Origin: Miscanthus floridulus
Lineage: Eukaryota; Streptophyta; Magnoliopsida; Poales; Poaceae
Assembly (NCBI RefSeq): GCF_019320115.1
Contig: NC_089583.1
Location: 80,183,928-80,247,927 of the forward strand
Direction: 5' to 3'
Length of the DNA: 64,000 nucleotides
Shown here: one piece after another, positions 1 through 10,399 of the stretch
How the letters are laid out: every line of letters begins with the position of its first letter
Numbering within the stretch: position 1 is the first letter of the stretch
Position numbers and translations under genes: made by a program
Notes under the pieces: generated by a model
The model's input: the letters and a program-made list of their open reading frames with translations, nothing else
What the model was told of the DNA's origin: nothing
The model's database searches: none

Positions 1-2400
1 ACCTTAGGAGGACTAATGTGTTTAAGTGAGATACATAGGTGATTAGTCCACAAGTACATGTGTGTGAGCGATATATGCCATGACGGTGATGATGGCTCAA
101 AGATGTTGCAAAGCTCACACATGTGATGATGAATGAGCTTATTGCACATGAGACATGACATGGAGTCATGTGATCAAGGTGGAGAAGATCAAGACATAAC
201 TTGGCTTGATGGACCGGTTGCAAGTGTGAAGGGCAAGTCAGAGGCTTTGGAGTGATGGACCGCGTGGTGGTGAAGCTTGAGCAAGACTTGGCACCGATGG
301 ACGAAGGCAACAGTGAAAAGCAAGTGAAGTCAAGATCGATGAACCAATATGGTCATGTGATGATACGAAGTGGATCATATCATTTGGTGATTGGTTGGTG
401 CATGTGTTACATCAACAATGGAGGAGATGGAATGAAATACGCAAGGCAAAGGTATAACCTAGGGCATTTCATTTCACCGGTCATAGGTGAGTAGACAAGT
501 TTATGACCGGGTTTAGGATAGATGGACGTACTATCAAGTGGGGCAAATTTGTTTGCATATCGATCATCTAGTGCCACTTGAGTGATCTAACTTTGCATCG
601 TCGCTAGGATCGAGTGGCGTGGCAAGTTGAGTGGCAAATCCTTTGGAAAATGATTGTGAAAATGCTAACACACATACACATGGTGGTGTATACTTAGTGG
701 TATTGGCACATTTATAAAGGAGAAGAAGTTGGAGTTGATGTGGATCAACTCGGCAATGAAATGGAGGCGAGAAGGGGTCACTGTGAGTGACCGGACGCTG
801 GCCTCGGTTGGACCAAAGCGTCCGATCAGTGGCTGTAGTTGAGCGCACGGTCTCGGTCAGTGCCGATGAACGCTGATGTGGTGGCGTGAGGAACAACTGT
901 GATGCTTGGCAGTCGGAGAATGACTGGACTCAGGTTGTGCATCCGATCGTGTAGGACCAGATGCGTCCAGTCGCAAAACAGAGGCTCAGGGAGCTCTCTA
1001 GAAACGACTAGACTCTGGCTAGTCTGTGTTCGGTTGTGCAGCACCAGACGCGTCCGGTCGCAAAACAGAGGCTCAGGGAGCTCTCTAGAAACAACTGAAC
1101 TCAGGCATAGCATCGTTCGATTATCCTTGCGGTGCGTTCGGTCGCAACTTAGCCATTGAGATCGGGCGCTCAGCATTTAAAGCCATGGATGACGTGGCAG
1201 CCGTCCATTGACCGGACGCTGGTAGGGTGCGTCCGGTCAATACGACCGGCGCATCTGGTCATCCCGAAAAATGCCCAGTGAAGGGGTAATGGCTATTTTA
1301 GCCCGTGGAGCTATAAATAGTAGTGCTGGTCGGCCTTTGGCTGGCAGCTTAGTAGAGATGAGCACACTAGAGCTTTGGTGGCTTATGTGGTGGTGCTTGG
1401 GAGCCCTCTAACTCACTCTAGCTCGATAGTGTTCATCCGATTGAGTAAGTGAGCGATTCTAGTGTGATTACATCATCAGGTTGCATCAAGTGGCACTAGG
1501 TGATCGAGTTACAAGCCGGTAGTGGATGTTACTCTTGGATGTTGCCACCTCCTAGATGACTTGGTGGTGGTCTCTGTCGAAGCCTGCAAGAAGCTTGTGC
1601 GGTGCTCCGGAGAAGAGCTTTGTGAGGGGCCTTGCCCCATGGGAGCTGCTAAAAGAGCAACTCTAGTTGAGCATGTCATTGAGCTACCCTCACTTTTGGG
1701 GTAGGTTCTTGCAGTGCCCGACGTGCGGGCTTGGTAGGTGATGCCAATTAGCCACCGAACCACCAAGTGAGCGGTCGACACAACGGGGACATAGTGTGTT
1801 GGCAAGCACGTGAACCTCGGGAGAAAATCACCGTATCAACATTGTTCTCCCCGTTCGTTTGCAATCCCTTTACACAAGCTTGTAATTACTTTCATATACA
1901 TTGTGCTTGTATAGTTGCTCTTGCAATTAGTTAGCTTGTGTAGCTCACTAGTTACCTTCTTGCTTATGTAGCATAGAAGTAGCTCCCTTGCGTGGCTCAT
2001 TTGGTTAGTGTAACCTTGTTAGTCGCATTGCTTAATTTGTGTAGCTAAGTATTTGCGCTCTCTAATTTGGCATTAGTTGCCTTGCTACTGAACATTGCTA
2101 GTGAGCTTAGGAGCTTTATGCTTTTGGTTACTAGAATTGTGTAGAAGCTCCTCGGTGTGTAAAATATTAGTGGCATAGGTTTGTGTGACCTTGCTCCTAG
2201 AGCTGGATAGATGAGCACTAGCTAGCCCGACATCTTTGTTGTCTAATCAGGATCTTTATAAGGTGCTTGTGAACTTCGATAAAGGGGTGTAGTTTTGGTT
2301 AGACCGATTGTTTTAATTCCGCATTTGTTTCGGTTAGTCGGCACGATAAGATTTAGAAATGACTATTCACTCCTCTCTAGTCCGCCATCTAGATCCTACA
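1..2400 (+). mobile_element. Copia (SIRE/Maximus-like) LTR, 5' end outside window
   Basis: This is a plus-strand copy of the same LTR family found in minus orientation at 14115-23435 and 49847-52374. Reverse-complementing those copies aligns them from the first bases of the window (about 40 bp inside the LTR start, TGAAAGGTCC...) to the terminal ...GATCCTACA at 2400. A TATA box (CTATAAATAG) lies at 1311-1320. The U3 part is rich in a GACCGGACGC / GCGTCCGGTC motif. No PBS follows 2400, so this is either a 3' LTR or a solo LTR; the window start hides which. Short ORFs inside it are not genes. Confidence 0.8.
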
Positions 2401-3119
2401 CTCGCTTGGAAGCTGGCACTCGGGAGAGGCTCTAAGCCGCCAACCGCGCCCGCTCTGCCATGGCAGTACCGGCTTAGCAGGTTTGGGAGGCTCGCGAATC
2501 AGCGGAGAGTCCCTCTTACGCGTGACATTATTGATGAAGCTGTCGAGGCGACGTTTCGCGGAGTCGTCGTTGTCTACAACCTGGTGGATATACAAGAGAT
2601 ACCTGTACTAGTACAATAGATACAAGTCTAGTTGACAACGAGATATACTGGAATCATAATAATCTGGGACACATGAGAAGCGAGATATCAAGCAGAAATA
2701 TAAAGGAGTTGAAGCATTTCTACTACATCACAAACTGAACAAAGTTTGACATGGCATATGCGCAATTTAGAATCACTTGAAAAAGCTCCAAACATTGCGG
2801 CAAAACTCATGCCGCACTTTCGAAAATAAAGCGAGAGCTGAAGCTAAAAAATATTGCGCACAAAGAGGACTCAAGGCACAACCGAAGAGCACACCAAATA
2901 CCGCGCCCTTTGGATAGCAGGATGGATCGACAATAGTTCTTGCCGATAAGTTCCATCATCAGATCGAAGAATATAACTGCACAACTACATGAGGAAGTGA
3001 TGGATCCAGCACTGTCACAGAGATTCCACGCACTCGAAGAAGATTATTGCACTCATCATACAGATCGAATTATCTAAGCAAACGGGGCGAATTAAAGGTG
3101 GAGGAGGAAGAGGAACCAA
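2401..3119. other. 3' flank of the zinc-finger gene, no gene recognised
   Basis: This single-copy-looking DNA lies between the LTR end and the zinc-finger stop codon. The part next to 3119 is probably the 3' UTR of the minus-strand gene. Positions 2401-2619 hold a GC-rich open stretch of about 70 codons on the plus strand that could be a gene remnant, but I recognise no domain in it. Confidence 0.4.
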
Positions 3120-3557
3120 TCAAAGCCTGAGGGAGAGGTCGAGCTCCTCGGCGCGCTCGACGCCGTAGCTGGAGTCAGACGACTTCTTGTTGCTTGGCGG
3201 GGCAGGCGCGGGAGCGGCATCAGCAGCAGAAGCCTTCTGCTCGTCCATCCTTGTTGCACTCTTATGTTCAACGACGACGACTGCGGTACCCGCGGTGCCT
3301 TGGGGCCTTGCGAGGGCATCGCGAGCGCCCATAGCAGCGGCGTCCCGGGCGGCCGCCCCGTGCGGGCGCAGGGCGGCGGCGATCTCCCTCCGGCGCTTGG
3401 CCAGGCTGCGCTCGTACTTGTGCGCGTTCTGGTCTCCACCGAGAGCCTGCGAGCTGAAGAACTTGCGGTCGCAGTACATGCAGATGAAGTAGCCGGGCGG
3501 CTCCGGCGAGACCGAGGGATGGAAGAGGGTGAGCTCAAGGTTGAGCTCCTGCTCCAT
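3120..3557 (-). CDS. Single C2H2 (QALGG-type) zinc-finger protein with two EAR-like motifs
   Basis: This predicted 145-residue intronless protein resembles the plant ZFP1/ZFP4/ZFP7-like single-finger transcriptional regulators (nuclear, DNA-binding). It begins MEQELNLELTL, so an LxLxL EAR-like motif sits at residues 5-9. The finger follows: Cys26-x2-Cys29, then SSQALGG (35-41), and His46 within QNAHKYERSLAKRRREI, a basic nuclear-localisation-like stretch. An Ala-rich low-complexity region leads to a C-terminal LDLSLRL EAR motif just before the stop. I chose the ATG at 3557 because the family starts at this point; an in-frame extension to 3659 only reads through a MITE. The residue after QALGG is Asp42 (codon at 3432-3434), where the family has the first zinc-binding His. 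The finger may therefore be impaired, or the base may be an assembly or allelic change. Family known, function of this copy inferred. Confidence 0.85.
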   Translation of the reverse strand: MEQELNLELTLFHPSVSPEPPGYFICMYCDRKFFSSQALGGDQNAHKYERSLAKRRREIAAALRPHGAAARDAAAMGARDALARPQGTAGTAVVVVEHKSATRMDEQKASAADAAPAPAPPSNKKSSDSSYGVERAEELDLSLRL

Positions 3558-3574
3558 TCCACGGCCGGTAGTAC

Positions 3575-3844
3575 AGCCAGGGATGAAAACGGATCGGATA
3601 TGGACGGATATCACCGATATTATATTTGTTTTCATATTTTTGTCTGGATTCGAATTCAAATACGGATAGTGTCAACTATGTCGGATATGATTGGATATCG
3701 ATATCATAAATATGCGATTTGAGTATTCAGATACGGATACGATATTGGATGTTGGATATCCGGACTTGATACGGACAGATCTCAACCCCTCAAAACGGAT
3801 TCGGTTTTGAATATGGTCGGAAAATATCCATACCATTTTCATCC
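3575..3844. mobile_element. hAT-type MITE in the 5' UTR of the zinc-finger gene
   Basis: The left end reads CAGGGATGAAAACGG and the right end, on the other strand, AGGATGAAAATGG, giving imperfect terminal inverted repeats. TAGTAC flanks both sides (3569-3574 and 3845-3850), a partial match to the 8-bp TSD expected for hAT elements. The body is AT-rich with repeated GGATAT-type words. It lies 17 bp upstream of the start codon, between the ATG and the presumed promoter. Confidence 0.7.
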
Positions 3845-3960
3845 TAGTACTAGCACAGTCTACGTGATAGGGGTGTGTGTGAGAGAGAGAGTGCTAGAGA
3901 CTAGAGAGAACTTAGTTTGCAACAGCAATCATGTTACTAAGCGAGTTTAAATACAGCTCC
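3845..3960 (-). promoter_or_regulatory. Putative core promoter and 5' UTR start of the zinc-finger gene
   Basis: Read on the minus strand, a TATA-like TATTTAAA occurs at 3953-3946. About 50 bp downstream follows a CT/CA-rich tract (complement of 3873-3890), typical of plant pyrimidine patches near transcription starts. Removing the MITE at 3575-3844 would put this core promoter about 120 bp from the ATG, a normal distance. Inferred from motifs only. Confidence 0.45.
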
Positions 3961-4595
<635 letters not shown>

Positions 4596-4866
4596 AAGAT
4601 CCCAGATGCACGCTTTCAGCCTGAGCTGCTATGTCGTCGCTTCTGGCGAGCAACCGGGTTGCTAGTGCTGGTCTACACAGCTAAGTCAGCACGCTTTCAG
4701 CCATGTAGTCCCTAGCGATTCTTTCGGCCTTGTTTTCTTTTCGTTTTCGTTGCTCAGCCTGCTCAATCCTGGCATCTCGGCTACGGATGGTTCAAGCTTG
4801 TAGCTTGCTTTCTCCTTCTTAATGAAATGCACGTCGTGTTCTAGAAAAGAAAAGATCCCAGATGCA
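4596..4866 (+). mobile_element. 5'-truncated LINE fragment with 15-bp TSD
   Basis: The 15-mer AAGATCCCAGATGCA occurs exactly at 4596-4610 and again at 4852-4866. Between them lie 241 bp ending in an A-rich tail (ctagaaaagaaa) after CTTCTTAATGAAATGCA, a layout typical of plant L1-type LINE 3' ends. The structure fits target-primed reverse transcription with strong 5' truncation. No coding part remains. Confidence 0.8.
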
Positions 4867-5293
4867 AGATAAGGTAAGGCGCGCCGGCCGGCCGGCCATC
4901 CCCCACCATACCTCCCGGTGGGTAGCAACGACAAGGCGTTTCACTACACAGCTTATATGCCATGACACGGAAACGAAACAAAAGAGGACATGCATGCGGC
5001 CGTCGCCGTCGCCGTCGCCGTCGCGCATCAACGGTGTGTGCTCCAGCGGGCAGCCCCGACTCGCGACCGGGGACCAGGTGGCGCTCTCGCCATCTCGCGG
5101 CCGGAGAGCATCGCCATTATTGTGTTAAATGTATCAGGCCGCAGTCGGCCGTATATGGTGTCATTTGGTCCTACGGCGGGGCAGGGATTGGTGTCGATCG
5201 ATTATTTGCTCCTGCTGCATGCCGTGTAGAGCTAGAAGCTAGCTGCGCGCGGCTTGCCGACTTCCAAGTTCCAGCCGGTGCGCATGGCAAGTT
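4867..5293. other. Intergenic DNA with a short CCG/TCG triplet tract
   Basis: There is no recognisable gene. A GTCGCC triplet repeat lies near 4998-5022, and ORFs over it give Arg or Ala-Val runs that look like low complexity. Confidence 0.4.
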
Positions 5294-6362
5294 CACTACC
5301 GGATTTAGCTTCTTCGTTGAGTGCCTCAGGCACTCAGCAAAGGCCGATATATACTCGGCAAAGAGCGCTTGATAAACAGTTTATCGGTAAAGACCTCTTT
5401 GTTGAGTGCACTTTATCGGGCACTCGACAAAGTCTTTGCTGAGTGCTAATCTGACACTCGGCAAAGAAAAGTCGCTGTGACGGCGGCTTTGCCGAGTGTC
5501 AAGGTCAAGCACTCGGCAAAGGTCTCCGCTTTGCCGAGCGCCGTTGGCTCAAACACTCGGCAAAAAAATGGTTTGCTGAGTGTTTTTTTTCAAAATACAC
5601 TCGGCAAAGGACTATTGTTTGCCGAGTGTTTTTGAGAATTACACTCGGCAAACCTATTTTTCAAAGAAAAAATATTTTTTTCTCAGCATACTGTTACTGT
5701 TTGTCGAGTGTTTTTAGAATTACTCTTGGCAAACCTATTTTCCAAAGAAAAAAAATCAGCATATCTAGCAGCTTTGCTTTTTCTTTGCACCATGAGAACG
5801 TGAACACTGGACAGGTTCCAGGGAAGTTGCAATCTGTGTCTACCTAGCCCATTCAGGTCCACTGATCCGGACGCTATGCTGCCTCGCTCTGGTCGACCTG
5901 CAAAGTATTCAAGGTAAGATGTTGGACTTCGGATTTTAAGACAAGCAGTACTTTACTCAAAAATTGCTCCTAACTATGAAATAAGTACATTAAATAAACT
6001 AGTGTCACGATGCTTTCAAAGAAAACAATATTTGGTCCGTATAGCACTAAACAGGCTACCAAAAAGGACGGGTTTCAGAAAGCAATGACAATAAACACTA
6101 AATACCAACAAATTGCATCACTGAGAATACTTTGCTAATTACCCTAGATTCACTTGTGTAGTTGGGTGGTGTTCTAAACTGTACTCACTACCTTAAAAAA
6201 ACTTGTACTCACAAAAATCTTGAGATCTTGGTATGCTTCAATAACATATTAACTCTAGAAAATTCCTGAAAGTAGTGCTGCACTGCTGCAAGTATAATGG
6301 ACACAGGTCCCAGAAGCAAGAGAACAGTTACACCTATAACAAGCTAAAAAGAAAGATAAAAC

Positions 6363-6477
6363 TCATTTCATCAGAAATATTTGTATCGGCACCAGCTTTC
6401 AACAAACACTTGATGCAGTCAGTTAAGCCTTTCCCAGTAGCTATGACCAACGCAGTAGCAGGATTGCCAGCGTTGTA
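6363..6477 (-). pseudogene. Captured exon fragment encoding an ankyrin repeat
   Basis: On the minus strand an open 115-bp block follows a pyrimidine-rich acceptor (TTTTGCTTTTCTCTAG) and ends before a possible GT donor. It translates to a typical ankyrin unit: NPATALVIATGKGL, then IKCLLKAGADTNISDE, with the family's TALxxA..G...CxxxLLxAGADxN pattern. It most resembles plant ankyrin-TPR proteins. It sits inside a CACTA element with no complete flanking gene, so I call it a transduplicated fragment. Weakly gene-like stretches near 7060-7280 could be another decayed exon. Confidence 0.65.
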
Positions 6478-7954
6478 CTAGAGAAAAGCAAAATAACATG
6501 TCACGGTACTAAACAAAATAGGATTTAAAGGTGTAATATGCCATTGGAATGAGCAGTTAAATAAGACTCCTTGAGTTGGCCAGTAAAGCAAGGAAAAATA
6601 GCATTCTAGCCACCACGGCTGGGCTAAGTATATAAAGCTTCTGATGCTGTTTATTGAGTGGGAAAAAACATCAAGGGAAGAATCTACCAAGACGAGCAAT
6701 TTTAGCCCAAAATAAGGGTAAAATAAGCACTAAGCTCACCTCTTCTCTAAATTGGTAATGATTAGACAATACTAAGTAAATCAAACTACAGTGTCAATAC
6801 AATAAAAAGTAACAGCACAAGTACATAAGCTAGGGATTTTTAAAACTATTTACCTTGTTGTACATTGAGGGTGTTATATTAGCAGCTAGCAGTCAGCTGC
6901 TACCTGCACACATCAAACAACATGTTATGAAACTGCAGGAAGAGTAGTCACAATAGCTCTAATATTGTAAAAGGAACTAAAATGTGATTATTCAAAAACA
7001 AGCTACAATGCTCACACAATCTTCCAGTTTTTTTTTCAAATAGTTTTACTAATTTCAATTAACAGGCAAGTTCAATAAACCAATAGATGTGCAGCAATAG
7101 CACAAATGATCTAGGCACATATGCCCCTGTGAACCATGGAGGTCACATTCTTGCCTAAGTACAGGTACTGTCCATGAGTCATGTCCCTCGTTGCATTGCA
7201 AATTAGTTACATACAAGCATGAAGTTTTTAAATAACTACTCAGGTCTTTCTGAATTGAAGTAGCTTGGAAGACAAACATGTTTTCACTTCAGTTCTGTAT
7301 TTGTTTTATCAGGCTCACAAATGCATCAGGTTTCCGGCTCAGTCACCCATGCATCAAGATAGCATCAGGGTTGATAGGTTCACACATACACATACACCCA
7401 TGGCCAACATAAGAGTATGTACAATGGGTGTGCTTATAAGAGATTATTAATTCACATAAGCACATCAGTCTGCACAATGTGGATGCACTACGAAAGCTTA
7501 AATAAGGGAACTGAGAGGTGCACTTTACTTTGTTTATGGTATTTCCAGTGTGATTGATATAATTAACTCTAATAATAAACTTAGGGACAACAAATATTGG
7601 TAGGTGTTTCAAAACTACAGAGCATCTATAGCTCTTGTACAGGAACCCATGCTCTAATGGTGCTCCTTAGGTAGATCAATTATCCTAGAAAAGAATCTGA
7701 AACTCCAGGACAGCAACAACACATTCAAGTAAATAAACAGGAATTCTAGACCACGGAAAATTACATTCTTTAACAACACAGTCTACTATTTAACTCACTT
7801 AGCATTAGCAAGCAAGGCCCAAATCAATATTTCACACAGAAACAAAGGATGAACTACTGCCGATATTACAATATCCCAGCAGTCACGGCAGTAGCAATTC
7901 AACGTGGGGCAACTCTAACCCTAGATATTCTATCTGCAGCGCCTAAACAACTCA

Positions 7955-8450
7955 CCATGGACGTGCATGCCCGATCGGCAGACCACACAGGATGGACGAG
8001 CAGCTAGAACTACTGGACGGTGCAGATCTTACGGAGACGACACGGATCGAGCCTGCATCCAGGCCCATCCCGGCCCGGGACGAGTGTGGTGTTGAGCTGC
8101 TGCTGCGGTCGACCAGCGCGGCGGCGCTCAGCCAACAGCCAGCTCGCCCGACCTGGGGGTGGCGGCGCTGGCCAGCCGGCCGGCCCGCCATGGCGCGGCA
8201 GCAGCGGGGGCATGGTAGGCATGGCTCTTGGCCGCCCCATCCTAGAGCGCGCGGCCCTACCGCAGGTCCACAACGGAGCCGCGGGGATGAGCAGGGGTCT
8301 GCGTATGGGAGGAGGATGTGGAGGGAGGCGACATTGGTGCTTCCGGAGGAGCGATAGAGAGGCGAGGGAGAGCGCACACTGGGCGGAAGAAGATTGAGGG
8401 GGAGAGCGAGAGCCGCGTCGCGGCGTCGGGCTTTTGGGGAGATTTGGGGA
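7955..8450 (-). pseudogene. GC-rich exon-like block inside the CACTA element
   Basis: Between AT-rich DNA and the CACTA sub-terminal array lies a ~450-bp GC-rich block, open in more than one frame on both strands. On the minus strand it ends in a strong splice donor (CATG|GTGAGTT, intron from 7955). This fits a captured first exon or 5' UTR, perhaps from the same source gene as the ankyrin exon downstream. No domain is recognisable. Confidence 0.4.
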
Positions 8451-8763
8451 GTCTGGGCCGACGGGGTTAAATCCCCCCTTTGCCGAGTGCCCCCGATCTG
8501 GCACTCGACAAAGTTTTTTTTAATTTTTTTTAAATCTTTGCCGAGTGCCACCTGGCCTGGTACTCGGCAACGAGGGTTTTTTTAAAAAAATTCTTTGCCG
8601 AGTGCCCTCGATCTGACACTCGGCAAAGTATTTTTTTTAATTTTTTAAATTCTTTGCCAAGTGCCACCCGGACTGGCACTCGACAAAGAGGGTTTTTTTT
8701 TTAATTTTTTTTAAAATTCTTTGCCAAGTGTCATACGTCCTGGTACTCGGCACAGTGGTGATT

Positions 8764-9744
8764 TGCCGAGTGTTATTTTTTGACACTCGACAAACCATAT
8801 TTTTCCCACTTTTAACCTCCAAACTTTTTCTGCAGTCCTCATACAATACCTGGTACTCCATGTTCCAATGTGGCACGTTTCTTGGACTTTTCTATATTTC
8901 TTTAATTTATTTCATTTAATTGAATTTTCTTGGATAATTCAAATTATAACTGCTAGTCATTCAAATAATGAAAAAAATGAATGGAAAAATGATATTCATG
9001 TTATTTAGTATAATGTGAGGCCGTATCCAGGAATAGACCACCAATTTCGAACATCTTGTTCATGAAACATGACCATGAACTTGCGGTCGAGTTGTTTTAA
9101 AATTCTATAAAAAGCAAATGAAGTCCGAAAATCATGAAACTTGTCAAGATGTTATGATATCATATGTGGAGGCTGTGATAAAAATTTGAGAAGCTTTCGC
9201 GCAAGTTGTCACGTACGATGTTTCTCCACCTGGTTGGCCTCTTCACGAAATTATGAAACTTCTTCGGAGATTCTTTGGTTTGCAAGCATTGTACGTGACA
9301 ACTTGTGCGAAACCTTCTCGAATTTTTATCATAGCCTCCACATATGATATCATGACATCTTGACAAGTTTCATGATTTTCGAACTTCGTTTGCTTTTTAT
9401 AGAATTTAAAAACAACTCGACCGCAAGTTCATGGTTATGTTTCGTGAACAAGATATTCGAAATTGGTGGTCTGTTCCTGAATACGGCCTCACATTATACT
9501 AAATAACATTAATATCATTTTTCCATTCATTTTTTTTCATTATTCGAATGACTAGCAATTATAATTTGAATTATCCAAGAAAATTCAATTAAATGAAATA
9601 AATTAAAGAAATATAGAAAAAGTCTGAGAAATGTGCCACATTGGAACATGGAGTACCAGTTATTGTATGAGGACTGCAGAAAAAGTTTGGAGGTCAAAAG
9701 TGAAAAAATATAGTTTGTCGAGTGTCAAAAAGTGACACTCGGCA
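8764..9744. repeat. Long inverted repeat (two ~457-bp arms, 66-bp loop)
   Basis: The left arm (8764-9220) is matched in reverse complement by 9287-9744 with only scattered single-base differences and small indels. Shared landmarks include CTGCAGTCCTCATACAAT, TAATGTGAGGCCGTAT and GATATCATATGTGGAGGCT. The loop is about 9221-9286. Transcription would give a nearly perfect long hairpin. ORFs on the two strands here mirror each other for this reason. Confidence 0.9.
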
Positions 9745-10062
9745 AAGGAGCCTCTTTGCTGAGTGTCCGGAGAAGACACTCGGCAAAGAATTAACGGAGG
9801 CTGCCGGGCATTAACGGAGGCGGCCCTTTGCCGAGTGTTCTAGTTTGCCGAGTGCCGAGCACTCGGCAAACCACCTCTTTGTTGAGTGTTATTGTTTGTC
9901 GAGTGCTCGGCACTCGGCAAACCACTGCTTTGCCGAGTGCCAGTTGTTTGCCGAGTGCTTTTTATCTGGCACTCGGCAAACAGCCTCTTTGCTGAGTGCC
10001 CGATAAAAAACACTCGGCAAAGTCTGGAACACTCGGCAAAGAAACTGTCTCTGGTAGTGGTT

Positions 10063-10399
10063 GTGCCCTAGGTGTGGGCAGTGCGCACTCGGTTGGATCC
10101 CACCATTTCGGCCTATCAAAATTATGTCTTGTTACAAACTTTGGGTCTCTAAAAATATTCTGAAACTTCGTTTGAAACCTGAACCGAGCAAGACCAGCCT
10201 CCGCCGCCAGCTTATCTCTTGAGCATGGGAATCATTCTCCTTCTATCCGTTCCTTCTCCCCCACACTACCTTACTCTTCCCGCGGCTGCACTCCGCTTCC
10301 CTCCGTGCACTATATTTGGTCCAACGACCGTAGAAATGGCTACTACAGTCAATTTAGGACCTTGTTTTCATATGGTTTTTGGATAGACTGTATCTCAAC
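10063..10399. other. Spacer between two CACTA elements
   Basis: About 335 bp separate the two elements. The stretch has a CT-rich segment (10200-10310) that could be old promoter or UTR sequence, but no gene can be supported. Confidence 0.35.

Larger units (their letters stand above)
5294..10059. mobile_element. Non-autonomous CACTA transposon with captured sequence
   Basis: The left end is CACTACCGGATTTAGC at 5294. The right end is the reverse complement of CACTACCAGAGACAG, finishing at 10059. The 3-bp TSD GTT is present on both sides (5291-5293, 10060-10062). Sub-terminal arrays of TTTGCCGAGTG and its complement CACTCGGCAAAG fill 5310-5740, 8478-8800 and 9715-10050, as in grass CACTA families. 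No TNP2-like transposase is present, so mobility would have to come from elsewhere. The interior carries an ankyrin-repeat exon fragment, a GC-rich exon-like block and a large inverted repeat. Confidence 0.9.

Noticed and set aside
3092..3722. Alternative ORFs of 101-156 aa overlapping the zinc-finger gene
   Set aside because: They are other-frame readings of a GC-rich exon. Only the 3120-3557 minus-strand frame has a zinc finger and EAR motifs.
9141..9366. Two similar 68-aa ORFs on opposite strands (MSRCYDIICGG and MSRCHDIICGG)
   Set aside because: They mirror each other because the locus is an inverted repeat. There is no independent evidence of coding.
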